Shown: positions 44,391-53,282 of the stretch, one piece after another | How positions within the stretch are numbered: position 1 is the stretch's first letter | Layout of the letters: every line of letters begins with the position of its first letter | Origin: HKCCE3408 sp039183205 | GTDB lineage: Bacteria > Pseudomonadota > Alphaproteobacteria > Rhodobacterales > Rhodobacteraceae | Direction: 5' to 3' | NCBI GenBank assembly: GCA_039183205.1 | Contig: JBCDBR010000012.1 | Coordinates: 1 to 64,000 of the forward strand | DNA length: 64,000 nt | Notes under the pieces: generated by a model | Told to the model about the DNA's origin: nothing | The model's database searches: none | Seen by the model: only the letters and a program-made list of their open reading frames with translations | Made by a program: the position numbers and the translations under genes

Positions 44391-45767
44391 CTAGAAAAAG
44401 TCGATAGAGACCTGCAACAGCGCCTCCACCTGCGGTACGTCCGCGGTCATCGCAAAAAAGGCCACAACATCGCCGTCTTCGAGCTTGGTCGAGCCTTTCG
44501 GGCGGATCACTTCGCCGCCCTTTTGTACCGCGCCGATCAAAACGCCTTCGGGCAAGTTCAGGTCTCGGATAGCTTGGCCGGCCAGCGAAGAGGTCGATAA
44601 TACTTGCGCCTCGATGATCTCTGCCTCCGCATCGCCGATGGAATAGACCCCGCGTACGCGCCCGTGCCGGATATGGCGCAGGATCGAGCTGACCGTTGTG
44701 GCCCTTGGGCTGACATAGGCGTCGACATCAAGCGCGCCCATCATCGGCACCAATGTGGGGTCATTGACCAAGGCAATGGCCATTTTCGCGCCTTCGGATT
44801 TTGCCCGAACCGATGCCAGCAGATTGGTTTTGTCGTCGTCGGTGACGCATAAGATGGCATCGGCGCGTTCGATACCGGCCTCGTGCAATATATCGGCTTC
44901 GAGCCCGTCGCCATTGAGCACGATGGTACGTTCCAGCGCATCCGCGGCCGCTTCTGCGCGCCGGCGATCAAGCTCGATCACCATCGATCGCACCCGCCTG
45001 GGCCCCTTTTCAAGCTTTTGCGCAACCGACAGCCCGACATTGCCGCCACCCAAGATCACGATACGTTCTTGCGTCTGCACAGACTTGCCGAAAATCTCGA
45101 GCGTCCGGGCGGTGTCTTGGGTGTGGATAAATACATAAACCTGGTCGTCGGCATAGAGCTGATCGCCAGGTTCAGGCGCAAACAAAACGTCCTCGCGTCG
45201 CACGCCGACAACAAGCGCGCGCAAGGTCGAAAAGAGATCGGTCAGTTGGCGCAGCGGCGTTTCAAGCACCGGGCAATCGGCATCAAGCTGGATGCCCAGC
45301 AGCGCCGCATCGCCGCCCAAGAAATACTCCGTCTCGAAGGTTGCCGGGTTGCCCAAGCGGCGCAGCGCAGCATCCGCGACCTCGCGTTCGGGGCTGATGA
45401 TGACGTCGATGGGTAGGTTATCGCGGCTGTATAAATCTGAATAAGCCGGGTTGAGGTAGGCTTGCGCCCGCAGCCGCGCGATCTTGCGCGGAACCGAGAA
45501 CACCGAATGCGCGACTTGGCAGCAGACCATGTTGACCTCGTCGGCAAAGGTCGCAGCAATGATCATATCGGCGTCGCGCGCGCCAGCGCGGTCCAGCACA
45601 TCCGGATAAGAGGCGTTGCCGGTCAAACCTTGCACATCAAGGGTGTCGGTTGCACGGGCCACCAAGGTGGGATTGTTGTCCACCACGGTGACATCATTGC
45701 CCTCTCGGGACAGATGCCGCGCAATCTGCCAGCCGACCTGGCCCGCGCCACAGATGATGACCTTCAT
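44391..45767 (-). CDS. trkA: Trk system regulatory subunit TrkA
   Basis: The 458-residue product has two tandem NAD-binding RCK/TrkA-N domains (MKVIICGAGQVGWQIARHL; RIVILGGGNVGLSVAQKL) each followed by a TrkA-C domain. The length equals that of the E. coli protein when the start at 45767 is used. In many Rhodobacterales trkA follows ntrX; here the upstream neighbour is different. Confidence 0.95.
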   Translation of the reverse strand: MKVIICGAGQVGWQIARHLSREGNDVTVVDNNPTLVARATDTLDVQGLTGNASYPDVLDRAGARDADMIIAATFADEVNMVCCQVAHSVFSVPRKIARLRAQAYLNPAYSDLYSRDNLPIDVIISPEREVADAALRRLGNPATFETEYFLGGDAALLGIQLDADCPVLETPLRQLTDLFSTLRALVVGVRREDVLFAPEPGDQLYADDQVYVFIHTQDTARTLEIFGKSVQTQERIVILGGGNVGLSVAQKLEKGPRRVRSMVIELDRRRAEAAADALERTIVLNGDGLEADILHEAGIERADAILCVTDDDKTNLLASVRAKSEGAKMAIALVNDPTLVPMMGALDVDAYVSPRATTVSSILRHIRHGRVRGVYSIGDAEAEIIEAQVLSTSSLAGQAIRDLNLPEGVLIGAVQKGGEVIRPKGSTKLEDGDVVAFFAMTADVPQVEALLQVSIDFF

Positions 45768-45960
45768 TAACGGTCTACCCATTTGTTTCGGGTCCGCACT
45801 GTCTGGCAGAGGGCGGAGATGGCGTCAACGGACCGCGTTGCAGCACAGCGGTGCCGCTTGCGAAACACAATGTTCTATGAGTTCCGCATGCACTCCCTGG
45901 CCTTGACCGCAGGCCTTCGCGGGATCAAGGTCAGATATGCTGACTTAATGGGGGCGAGCC

Positions 45961-46314
45961 ATGCTTGACGCACAGGCCTTTGCGCAATCCTGGGAAGATG
46001 GTTGGAATAGCCACGACCTCACCACGATCATGGCGCATTACCGCGACGACATCGTCTTTCGCTCAAGAAAAGCGATCGCGCCGACCGGTCAGGGCGAGCT
46101 GCGCGGCCGTGCCGCATTACGGGCGTATTGGGCCAAAGCGCTCGCGCATCAGCCGGATCTGCGGTTTTCCGTGCAAGACGTCTTTGAAGGCTATGAGATG
46201 CTGGTGATCACATACCTCAACCATCGCGGCGTGCGCGCGGCAGAGACGCTTTATTTTGATGCCGAAGGCTTAGTGTTCCAAGCCGCCGCCTGCCACGGAT
46301 CAGGCACGGCTTAG
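45961..46314 (+). CDS. NTF2-like/SnoaL-type protein
   Basis: The 117-residue product fits the NTF2-like alpha+beta cone fold, with SWEDGWNSHDLTTIMAHYRDDIVF at the start and ELRGRAALRAYWAKAL. Related proteins are small enzymes or binding domains. There is no signal peptide, and no substrate can be inferred. Confidence 0.8.
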   Translation: MLDAQAFAQSWEDGWNSHDLTTIMAHYRDDIVFRSRKAIAPTGQGELRGRAALRAYWAKALAHQPDLRFSVQDVFEGYEMLVITYLNHRGVRAAETLYFDAEGLVFQAAACHGSGTA

Positions 46315-46340
46315 ATGCAGGTATGCATGTACCGATGCGC

Positions 46341-46775
46341 TTAGGAATGCTTCGTCACTGCGGTATCCGGCATGATGAACCGGTCCTGCGGGATCTCTGC
46401 GATACCGGTAATCTCGATCAACAATCGCGGATCGTAAAGTGCCGCAACCCCCACCGTTGTGGTGACGGGATAGGGCGGCGAAAAGACCTGTGCGCGTATC
46501 TCACCGCACCGCATAAAGGCCTGAATATCCGTGGTAAATTGCTGAAGCGAGACAAGATCGCTCATCCGGCCGCCCATGGATGCAAGGCAGTCGGCGATGT
46601 TCTGCAAAACCTGGGCGACTTGCGCGGCCATATCGCCCTCACCCACAATCTGGCCATCGGGGCTCAAGGCAACCTGGCCTTTGAGATACACCATCTGCCC
46701 CTCGCCTGCGATCACCGCTTGGGCAAAGGTTCCGAAGGGCTGCCAAATGCTTGGCGGATTGAAGCTTTTTGCCAT
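46341..46775 (-). CDS. RidA/YjgF-family protein
   Basis: The 144-residue product resembles RidA (reactive imine deaminase) proteins: MVYLKGQVALSPDGQIVGEGDMAAQVAQVLQN and the C-terminal LIEITGIAEIP. The Arg that binds substrate carboxylate in active RidA is in the DPRLLIEI region. A nearby upstream ATG is ignored since family members begin close to here. It may deaminate imines or act as a subgroup of unknown role. Confidence 0.85.
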   Translation of the reverse strand: MAKSFNPPSIWQPFGTFAQAVIAGEGQMVYLKGQVALSPDGQIVGEGDMAAQVAQVLQNIADCLASMGGRMSDLVSLQQFTTDIQAFMRCGEIRAQVFSPPYPVTTTVGVAALYDPRLLIEITGIAEIPQDRFIMPDTAVTKHS

Positions 46776-47295
46776 CTGGGTCCTCGTCCGCCGCACACGC
46801 GCGCTGCGCAACACTAAAGGCGCTGTCATCCCCGGATCAAGCGGGTGCGCGGCGGGCTGGGTTTTGCCCGCCATGGCCGGGATGCGTTGTATGAACCCCC
46901 GCTCGAATGCCCCGTCTATGCGCCTCAGATACCGCGGATTGGGGTCCTTTCCACAGGTTATTGCCCAAAAAACCTTGCCTCAGGGCGCCATGCGCGGCAT
47001 CTTTTTTGCGTGTGGGTGAACGGTCTGGGGGTGAGACTTTTGCATAATGTGCTTTTGAGGTCGGTCGCAGCGGCGGCTGCGCGTGGCGCGCCAAAGACAT
47101 CCGGCAATCAATGATACCGCGCCTGTCCTGTCCGGCAGCAGTCGTTCCATGGACCGAGCGCGCGCAGACCTTCAAAAAACGAATGTATATCAATCTGTTC
47201 CAAGCAAAAGATCATGCCATGCGCACCCATCGAGACACGAGTAACCGCTCCGGGCCGAAGACGTCCTGAGCCTTAAAGGAATTGGAGACACCGAC
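46776..47295 (+). other. Intergenic stretch of 520 bases
   Basis: No convincing gene, RNA or terminator is seen. The stretch holds the promoter regions of the RidA gene (minus) and of the VPLPA protein gene (plus). Frames crossing it are Arg-rich or lack ribosome sites. Confidence 0.5.
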
Positions 47296-47982
47296 ATGTT
47301 GCGTTTTATTTGGCTCTGCGGGCTTTTGGTTCTGCCATGTGTCGGGGCGACGGCGGCAACGTATCGATTTGATATCTCTGGCTATTCGCTTTCGTCGTCG
47401 ACCTTCTCCGTCTTGGGCATCGCGCCAACGAGTTCGGCCACGTTGGAGATCACCTTTGACGATGCCCCATCCCGGGCCGAACGAACCATCGACACCAGCG
47501 ATTTTTTCCTACGTGACACGCAATACGCCATACAATCCTACCGGTTCGAGATCGGTGGTTTGGTGGTTTCCAGCAGTGGCGGGGTTGCCAATAGCGAGGT
47601 CTTTGTACGCGACGGTATTGAGAGCCGGAACCGAACAACATTTGATTTTTTGCAGGTCACGATCCGCGAAGAAACGCCTCTGCCAAACGGGGCCAGTTTG
47701 TCCATCATTCAAGCCCAGTTCACCGGAAATGGGCTGAACGATTGGACTGGCGTGGATGTGCCAAGCCCCGACGTTCTGAATGCCACCGCCCGGCAATCCT
47801 CGTTCCTTCGCGTCGCTGATGACCAAAATCGGCCCAGTCTGGTCTTTGCGCAATCGGTTGAGGTCACAGATGTGGGGATTGCCCCGGTTCCCTTGCCCGC
47901 CTCGCTGCCGCTCCTGTTGGCGGTGACGGGGGGCTTTTTGTGGGTCGGTCGGCGCCGATCCAGCGGGTCGGACACGACATGA
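47296..47982 (+). CDS. Exported protein with VPLPA-type C-terminal sorting signal
   Basis: The 228-residue product has a signal peptide (MLRFIWLCGLLVLPCVGATAA), a strand-rich middle and a C-terminal VPLPASLPLLLAVTGGF segment followed by a basic tail (VGRRRSSGSD). This is the VPLPA-CTERM type of exosortase sorting signal found in Rhodobacterales. The protein would be exported and processed at the cell surface by an exosortase that is not in this window. Function is unknown. Confidence 0.88.
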   Translation: MLRFIWLCGLLVLPCVGATAATYRFDISGYSLSSSTFSVLGIAPTSSATLEITFDDAPSRAERTIDTSDFFLRDTQYAIQSYRFEIGGLVVSSSGGVANSEVFVRDGIESRNRTTFDFLQVTIREETPLPNGASLSIIQAQFTGNGLNDWTGVDVPSPDVLNATARQSSFLRVADDQNRPSLVFAQSVEVTDVGIAPVPLPASLPLLLAVTGGFLWVGRRRSSGSDTT

Positions 47983-48120
47983 AGAGAAGACCTAGGCTAT
48001 GGTGATTTGGCCGCCGCAACGAACCTTCCGGGCAGATGTCCACGGTTTTCCACTTGGGTTGCGCGTGCACATATCACTTTGATCTTGACCGTAGGGCGTA
48101 ACCGCGCCAGCGTCATTCGC

Positions 48121-48300
48121 GATGGTTCCCACGCGCGCGCTGGCTTGGGTGGGATGAAAAGGGAACATGGTGCGGGCTCCGGCCCAATTCCATGACTGCC
48201 CCCGCAACTGTAGGCGGTGAGCGACCCCGAAGATGCCACTGGGCGGATAGGCCCGGGAAGGATCGGGACAGCTTTGACCCGCAAGTCAGGAGACCTGCCA
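48121..48300 (+). promoter_or_regulatory. Cobalamin riboswitch
   Basis: Conserved boxes of the adenosylcobalamin riboswitch occur in order: GGTTCCC at the 5' side, GGGAA, the ACTGCCCCCGCAACTGTA box, GCCACTGGGC, and the B12-box-type GACCCGCAAGTCAGGAGACCTGCC. It ends about 140 bases before the coding sequence at 48441, so it should repress that operon when cobalamin is plentiful. Confidence 0.93.
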
Positions 48301-48440
48301 TCTCAGGCGTGTGCATGGGCTGCGCCTTTGTGACCGAAACCCGGGCGGGGCGCTTGGGAGGGAGAGACCGGGATGGACCGAAACGGCCGGACAACGATCC
48401 TTCGACCCCGATGCGCACGCCCCTTTGCGCGGAGGGCGCG

Positions 48441-48743
48441 ATGCTACTGGAACAGACAATCTCGCAGCTTGATATAGGCCGGATCGCGCCCGAACGGGCG
48501 CTGGAGCTTGGGCAATTGGGCTATATGCAATGGCTGGGCGCGCTGCCGCCCATGGCCGATTATCCTAAGGCGGCGCGGTTTGCCTATGCCAGGGCCCGTC
48601 CTTTCGCCAAAACCTCGCCCGCCGTCATGGTCTTTTGCGATCTTCTTCTGGCTTCGATGCGCACACCGCTTGCGCCGCTTGTACTGCGCCTGCCGGAGCG
48701 GCAACGTCGCGGCGGCGCGCGGGCGCGTCGCGCGGCCTTTTGA
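48441..48743 (+). CDS. Unknown protein of cobalamin-regulated operon
   Basis: The 100-residue product has LGQLGYMQWLGALPP and a basic C-terminal tail (LPERQRRGGARARRA). A CGGAGGG site precedes the ATG at 48441; another in-frame ATG lies at 48411. It is the first gene after the cobalamin riboswitch, 15 bases before the cobalamin-binding protein. A similar small protein adjoining this binding protein is familiar from Rhodobacterales, but its role is unknown. Confidence 0.65.
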   Translation: MLLEQTISQLDIGRIAPERALELGQLGYMQWLGALPPMADYPKAARFAYARARPFAKTSPAVMVFCDLLLASMRTPLAPLVLRLPERQRRGGARARRAAF

Positions 48744-48758
48744 CCCCACGAGCACCCG

Positions 48759-49559
48759 ATGAGGCGGTTTCCCCCTGAACGGATCGTCTGCCTGACCGAA
48801 GAAACGGTCGAGACGTTGTACCTTTTGGGACAAGAGCATCGGATCGTTGGCGTGTCCGGCTATGCGGTCCGGCCGAAACGCGTGCGCAAGGAAAAGCCGC
48901 GGGTTTCAGCGTTTACCTCGGCCGATATACCGAAGATTTTGGCGCTTGATCCGGACATGGTCCTGACGTTCTCGGATTTGCAAGCCGACATCGCCGCTGA
49001 GCTCATCCGGTCCGGCGTGACGGTCACGGCCTATAATCAACGCAATGTGGCCGGTATCCTAGCCATGATCCGTCATCTTGGCGCGACCGTCGGCCAAGCG
49101 GCGCGGGCCGCGACGCTTGCCGATCAATACGACCGGCGCCTGGCAGGGATCGCCGGCGCAGCGGCCGAAAAACCTGCCCCGCGTGTCTATTTCGAGGAAT
49201 GGGACGCACCAATGATTGCCGGCATCGCGTGGGTCTCGGAACTGATTGAAATCGCCGGCGGGCGCGATGTGTTTGCAGGGCTTGCACGCGCGCCCGACGC
49301 GGCCGGGCGGATCGTCTCCGCAGAGCAGGTGATCGAGGCCGCCCCCGATATCATCCTCGCATCGTGGTGCGGCAAAAAGGTTCGGCCCGAAAAAATCGCC
49401 GCGCGACCGGGCTGGGCCGGCATCCCGGCTGTCCGCGACCGGCGCATCTTCGAGATCAAATCGCCCCTGATTTTGCAGCCCGGCCCGGCAGCTTTGACCG
49501 ATGGGCTGGACGCGATTATCGCCGCGCTTTCGCATCACGCTCAGGATGCGATGACATGA
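48759..49559 (+). CDS. Cobalamin-binding protein (BtuF-type periplasmic-binding fold)
   Basis: The 266-residue product has the helical-backbone binding-protein fold of BtuF/FepB type: RIVCLTEETVETLYLLGQ, GVSGYAVRPK, PKILALDPDMVLTF and AAPDIILASWCGKKV. There is no recognisable signal peptide at the chosen start. The cobalamin riboswitch upstream supports B12 or a corrinoid as ligand. It overlaps the next gene by four bases. Confidence 0.85.
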   Translation: MRRFPPERIVCLTEETVETLYLLGQEHRIVGVSGYAVRPKRVRKEKPRVSAFTSADIPKILALDPDMVLTFSDLQADIAAELIRSGVTVTAYNQRNVAGILAMIRHLGATVGQAARAATLADQYDRRLAGIAGAAAEKPAPRVYFEEWDAPMIAGIAWVSELIEIAGGRDVFAGLARAPDAAGRIVSAEQVIEAAPDIILASWCGKKVRPEKIAARPGWAGIPAVRDRRIFEIKSPLILQPGPAALTDGLDAIIAALSHHAQDAMT

Positions 49560-50443
49560 CATGTGTGAGCCCGTGCGTCGGCCTCTGCCGACTGGATGAC
49601 CGAACCGGGTTCTGCCTGGGCTGCGCGCGCACGGGCGATGAGATCGCCGGTTGGAGCGCGGCACTAAGCACGGAACGTGCGGCGATCTGGTCGGCTCTGC
49701 CGGACCGCTTTGCGACGCTTGGCGTCACCTGCCGGCGGCTACCGTGGGACACCGCGCAGATCCAGGCCTTTGTGGTCGATCAATTGCGTCGCGGCACGGG
49801 AACATGGGTTATGGGCGTGGTCGGCGCCGTCGCGGAGTTTGCCGCGCAACACGGCGCCAATACACACGTGACGATTGCGGGCGAAAGGGTGATCGCACAT
49901 ACAGCCGGCGGTCGGCTGCGGTTCTCGATCGATGATCACGTGCGGGCCCTGAGCTTTGAAACAAAAGATGTCGCGGTCGAGCGATCCCGCATCGTGTTGG
50001 CGGTGAAACGCGCGCGCGGACGCCCGGACCGCGCGGATGCGTTGACGGGGCTTGGACCTGATGCCGCCGCCATCGATCCGGCCGACCGGGCCACACCGCT
50101 TTTTGATCTGGGACTTGGTCGCAAGGAGGCGCGGTTTTGCGTCCGCGTTGCGGCGGGTCCGACCCAGGAGGTGCTGCGCAAAGCCCTGGGCACAGCCTTT
50201 CCCGACAGCCTTCCGCAAATCGGCCCTGCCCTTTTGGCGGCAAGCCCGGTGCGGGTCGTGGACACCGCGCTCGGGCGGATCGAAATTGCCACAGACATTC
50301 CGCCGCCTGGCGGCGCATCGCCGACCGGCCCGCACACGCATCTTTTGCCCGATCACCTGAGATCTGGGCGGGCGATGCCCGTTAGCTTCGATCTGCCCCG
50401 CGCCTATTTGCCCGGCGCGATCTTTTACCCGCCCACCGCCTGA
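49556..50443 (+). CDS. DUF1289-domain fusion protein
   Basis: The 295-residue product starts with a DUF1289-type Cys-rich domain (CVSPCVGLCRLDDRTGFCLGC, residues 3-23) and continues with a larger domain of unknown family (about 80-295). The cysteines suggest a metal site. It overlaps the cobalamin-binding gene (ATGA), so it is probably under the riboswitch. Whether the fusion acts in corrinoid use is unknown. Confidence 0.75.
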   Translation: MTCVSPCVGLCRLDDRTGFCLGCARTGDEIAGWSAALSTERAAIWSALPDRFATLGVTCRRLPWDTAQIQAFVVDQLRRGTGTWVMGVVGAVAEFAAQHGANTHVTIAGERVIAHTAGGRLRFSIDDHVRALSFETKDVAVERSRIVLAVKRARGRPDRADALTGLGPDAAAIDPADRATPLFDLGLGRKEARFCVRVAAGPTQEVLRKALGTAFPDSLPQIGPALLAASPVRVVDTALGRIEIATDIPPPGGASPTGPHTHLLPDHLRSGRAMPVSFDLPRAYLPGAIFYPPTA

Positions 50444-50565
50444 GCAAACGCCCCGTCGACACCGCGCTCGGCCGTGTGGGATGCGATCGGCGCGGACCCT
50501 AAGGACGCCCTATGCCGGTGGCATCATTACGGTATGATGGCCCGCATCAAGGAGGTGCAAGACCA

Positions 50566-50793
50566 TTGAGTCGCCCCGCAAACCCAATGCCGGATTTTGT
50601 CCGCGCGGCTTTGGCGGCGCATGGCTTGCAGGGGCGGTACGACGCACGCCCTTGGTATCAGCGCAACGACTATCTCGGCTGGATCAACCGCGCCAAACGC
50701 GACGACACGAAGATCAAACGGCTCAACCAGATGCTGGACGAACTTGAGGCGGGTGATGTGTACATGAAGATGGCGTGGCGATCTCGGGGGTAG
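50566..50793 (+). CDS. YdeI/OmdA-like small protein
   Basis: About 75 residues with YQRNDYLGWINRAKRDDTKIKRLNQMLDEL, like the C-terminal part of YdeI/OmpD-associated (OmdA) family proteins. A strong AAGGAGG site 10 bases upstream of a TTG codon at 50566 supports that start; an ATG at 50587 lacks a site. Function is unclear. Confidence 0.7.
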   Translation: MSRPANPMPDFVRAALAAHGLQGRYDARPWYQRNDYLGWINRAKRDDTKIKRLNQMLDELEAGDVYMKMAWRSRG

Positions 50794-51214
50794 CGCGGAC
50801 GTCAAATGTGCCGCGGCTCCCCCGCACGTCTTTTCAACCCAACTGGCCAAGTCGGGGTCCGTTGCGGATAGAGGCGAAATTCCGCGCCAAGCTCTCCGCT
50901 ATGCGGAAAACGGCGGCTCTGAGCCCAAAGTGCAAAATGCTGCGTCTTGCGTGAATGACTGCGAAGCGCAGATTACTGAGATTGATGATTTCAACGATGG
51001 CCCATGGTTGTCATTTGTTGACGATCCGGATGCTGCAATGCAGCGCAGCAAGTTTCGCCGGAGTATTGCAAATGAGCTCACAGCCGTGGCGATGCTAAAT
51101 TGCGAAACGTCAGAAACCTCTTTGTTTCATTTCGTCGTCCTGTGAAGCAAGCATCTCGTGCGGCTCGCGCCATTGACTTGCTGCCAATTGGGGCTATTCC
51201 AGCCCGATCCTGAG
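50794..51214 (+). other. Intergenic stretch of 420 bases
   Basis: No supported gene. Two short frames (plus 50930-51145, minus 50899-51081) have no ribosome site and no recognisable domain. The stretch has a lower GC content than its neighbours. It separates two convergent transcripts. Confidence 0.5.
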
Positions 51215-52027
51215 CTATTGTGCCAAGCCGCGTTCGACGAGCCAACCAGCCGAACGATGAACGGCGGACTTATCCTTTATCTCGATGATCAACCGCGGGT
51301 TTGAGCTGAGTTTGTCAAGTTCGGCGAAGATCGCGCCCGAGGGCAATTCGCCGTCACCGATCGCCCAGTGCCGATCGGCGAAATGGTCTGTATCCTGCAG
51401 ATGGACGTGCGCCAGGAGGTCTCCGGCCGCACCGACGTAACGGTCGACCGCCGGTGCGTTGCCGATCCCATGGGCATAGGCGGCGTGGCCTGTGTCAATC
51501 GAGACGCGCAGGGCCTGGGAGCCAAAGCTTTCGACCAACCGCACACGTGCGGCAGGGTCGCGGTCGGCGATGTTTTCCATCACGATCTCCACGCCCATTT
51601 CCTGGGCTCGGACCACCGCCGGGCTTAGGGCCAAATGCACGTTTTCTTGGAGTTGCGCCCAGCCGTCATCTTGGTTGTCCAAGTTTTCATGGTGCCAAGC
51701 CGTGATGGGGCTATGCACGACCATTTGGGTAGCGCCCAGCCAGCCGCACGCATCGAGCCCCTCGCTCAACCGTTTTTGAACGACAGCCCTGACCTCGGGG
51801 TCTTCTGTATCCAGGTTGAACCCCCTGAAGGGTCCATGCATCCCGATCCGACCCTCCATCCCGTCCAAGAGCGGGCGCACAGTTTCGGCGCGGGATTTGA
51901 CATCTGTGCCAACCAGTTCGGGCCCGTGAAAGCCCTGCAATTCAAGATCGCGCGGCATCTCGCGGAGCCAATTGTGATGGGCGGCCAATTCTTCGGGGCG
52001 CAGCGCGGCACCAAGGATGAGAGGCAT
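51215..52027 (-). CDS. Sugar phosphate isomerase/epimerase family (TIM barrel)
   Basis: The 270-residue product has the xylose-isomerase-like TIM-barrel pattern: MHGPFRGFN, QMVVHSPIT, EIVMENIADRDP, VSIDTGHAAYAHG, HVHLQDTDHFADRHWAIGDGELP and LIIEIKD, which hold metal-binding Glu, Asp and His residues. It could isomerise, epimerise or cleave a sugar phosphate. The start at 52027 (MPLILGA) has an AAGGAC site. It is divergent from the Dpp-type operon, so may share its substrate. Confidence 0.85.
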   Translation of the reverse strand: MPLILGAALRPEELAAHHNWLREMPRDLELQGFHGPELVGTDVKSRAETVRPLLDGMEGRIGMHGPFRGFNLDTEDPEVRAVVQKRLSEGLDACGWLGATQMVVHSPITAWHHENLDNQDDGWAQLQENVHLALSPAVVRAQEMGVEIVMENIADRDPAARVRLVESFGSQALRVSIDTGHAAYAHGIGNAPAVDRYVGAAGDLLAHVHLQDTDHFADRHWAIGDGELPSGAIFAELDKLSSNPRLIIEIKDKSAVHRSAGWLVERGLAQ

Positions 52028-52352
52028 GGGCAGAGGTCCTTGTCTAGATGTTTCGCCAGAGAGATCGCAGGGTCCCTTAAGAAATTCATGACGGTGCCCG
52101 TACTGTGGCGCGCGCCGCACCCACTTTCCGCGCTCTGACCGTCAAATCAGGGCTCTTGGTGAGGCGAGAAAGCCATGAATTCAACGGACCGCCGACCGGG
52201 CTGCACACAATCTCGGGGTTTGTGAAAAGCTTTTGTGAAGATGGCGGACAAGCGCCTCGGGGCACGCGCATCCGTTACATTTGGCCGATCAGGTGGCCTA
52301 TGTCGAAGGGTGAGCGTTCGTCTGCCCGATCCACAACACAGAGCCTATCGCA
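52028..52352 (+). other. Divergent regulatory gap of 325 bases
   Basis: No gene is supported. The gap must carry promoters for the isomerase gene (minus) and the transporter operon (plus). A 13-base-spaced repeat TTTGTGAA ... TTTGTGAA lies near 52218-52240 and could be an operator. Confidence 0.4.
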
Positions 52353-53282
52353 ATGGTTGCCTATGTGGCGCGCGCAGTCTTTCGCATGGTGGTGACGATG
52401 TTTGTCATCGTGACGCTTGTGTTCTTCGCCACGCGTCTTTCCGGCTCTCCGCTCGACAGTTTTTTGGGCGATGGGCTGACGGCCGAAGATCGCGAACTCC
52501 TAATGGTCTATTTCCAGCTCGACGGGACGATCTGGCAGCAATATGTGGCCTATCTACGCGGTGTGCTTGAGGGCAATTTTGGCATGTCCTTCCTGGAACG
52601 CCGCCCTGTGTCAGAGATCGTGGCGGACCGGATCGGACCATCAGCGCAGCTTCTGGCTTCGTCTTTGCTGCTGACGCTTTCGCTGGCGATCCCGCTTGGC
52701 ATCATTGCCGCGATTTTTCGGACCTCATGGATCGGCAGCGCGGTCATGGTTCTCGCCTTCATCGGTTACGCGGTGCCAAGCTTTGTGCTTGCCATCGCGA
52801 TGATCCTGCTCTTCGCCGACGCGCTCAATTGGCTTCCGGTAGTGGGCAACGGCACGTTTTGGCACTTCGTCATGCCGACGATTGCGATGTCGGGCGTCTT
52901 GATTGCGGCGCTTACGCGGTTCACCCGCAACGCGATGCTGGATGTCTTGGGCCAAGATTTCATGCGCACCGCGCGTGCCAAAGGCCTACCAGAGACAGTC
53001 GTCATCCTGCGCCACGGGCTGCAAAATGCCTCGGTGACGATCATCACAGTCGTCGGGCTGCAAATCGCAGGCCTTGCAGCGGCCGGGTCTGTCGTGGTGG
53101 AGGCGATTTTCATCTGGCCGGGGATCGGAGACTTGTTGGTTTGCGCGGCGCTGATGCGCGACTATCCGGTGCTGCAATTCGCCGTCATCGTGGTGAGTTT
53201 CGCGGTGATCTTGGTCAACACGCTGGCCGACATCGCTTACGCGATTGCCGATCCGCGTATTCGCGTGGCGGGCGCGGGATGA
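52353..53282 (+). CDS. ABC transporter permease, DppB type
   Basis: The 309-residue product has about six membrane helices, the N-terminal DppB signature (VTLVFFATRLSGSP, FGMSFLERRPV) and the coupling loop FMRTARAKGLPE. It is one half of the channel of a dipeptide/oligopeptide-type importer. Its stop overlaps the start of the second permease. Confidence 0.92.
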   Translation: MVAYVARAVFRMVVTMFVIVTLVFFATRLSGSPLDSFLGDGLTAEDRELLMVYFQLDGTIWQQYVAYLRGVLEGNFGMSFLERRPVSEIVADRIGPSAQLLASSLLLTLSLAIPLGIIAAIFRTSWIGSAVMVLAFIGYAVPSFVLAIAMILLFADALNWLPVVGNGTFWHFVMPTIAMSGVLIAALTRFTRNAMLDVLGQDFMRTARAKGLPETVVILRHGLQNASVTIITVVGLQIAGLAAAGSVVVEAIFIWPGIGDLLVCAALMRDYPVLQFAVIVVSFAVILVNTLADIAYAIADPRIRVAGAG

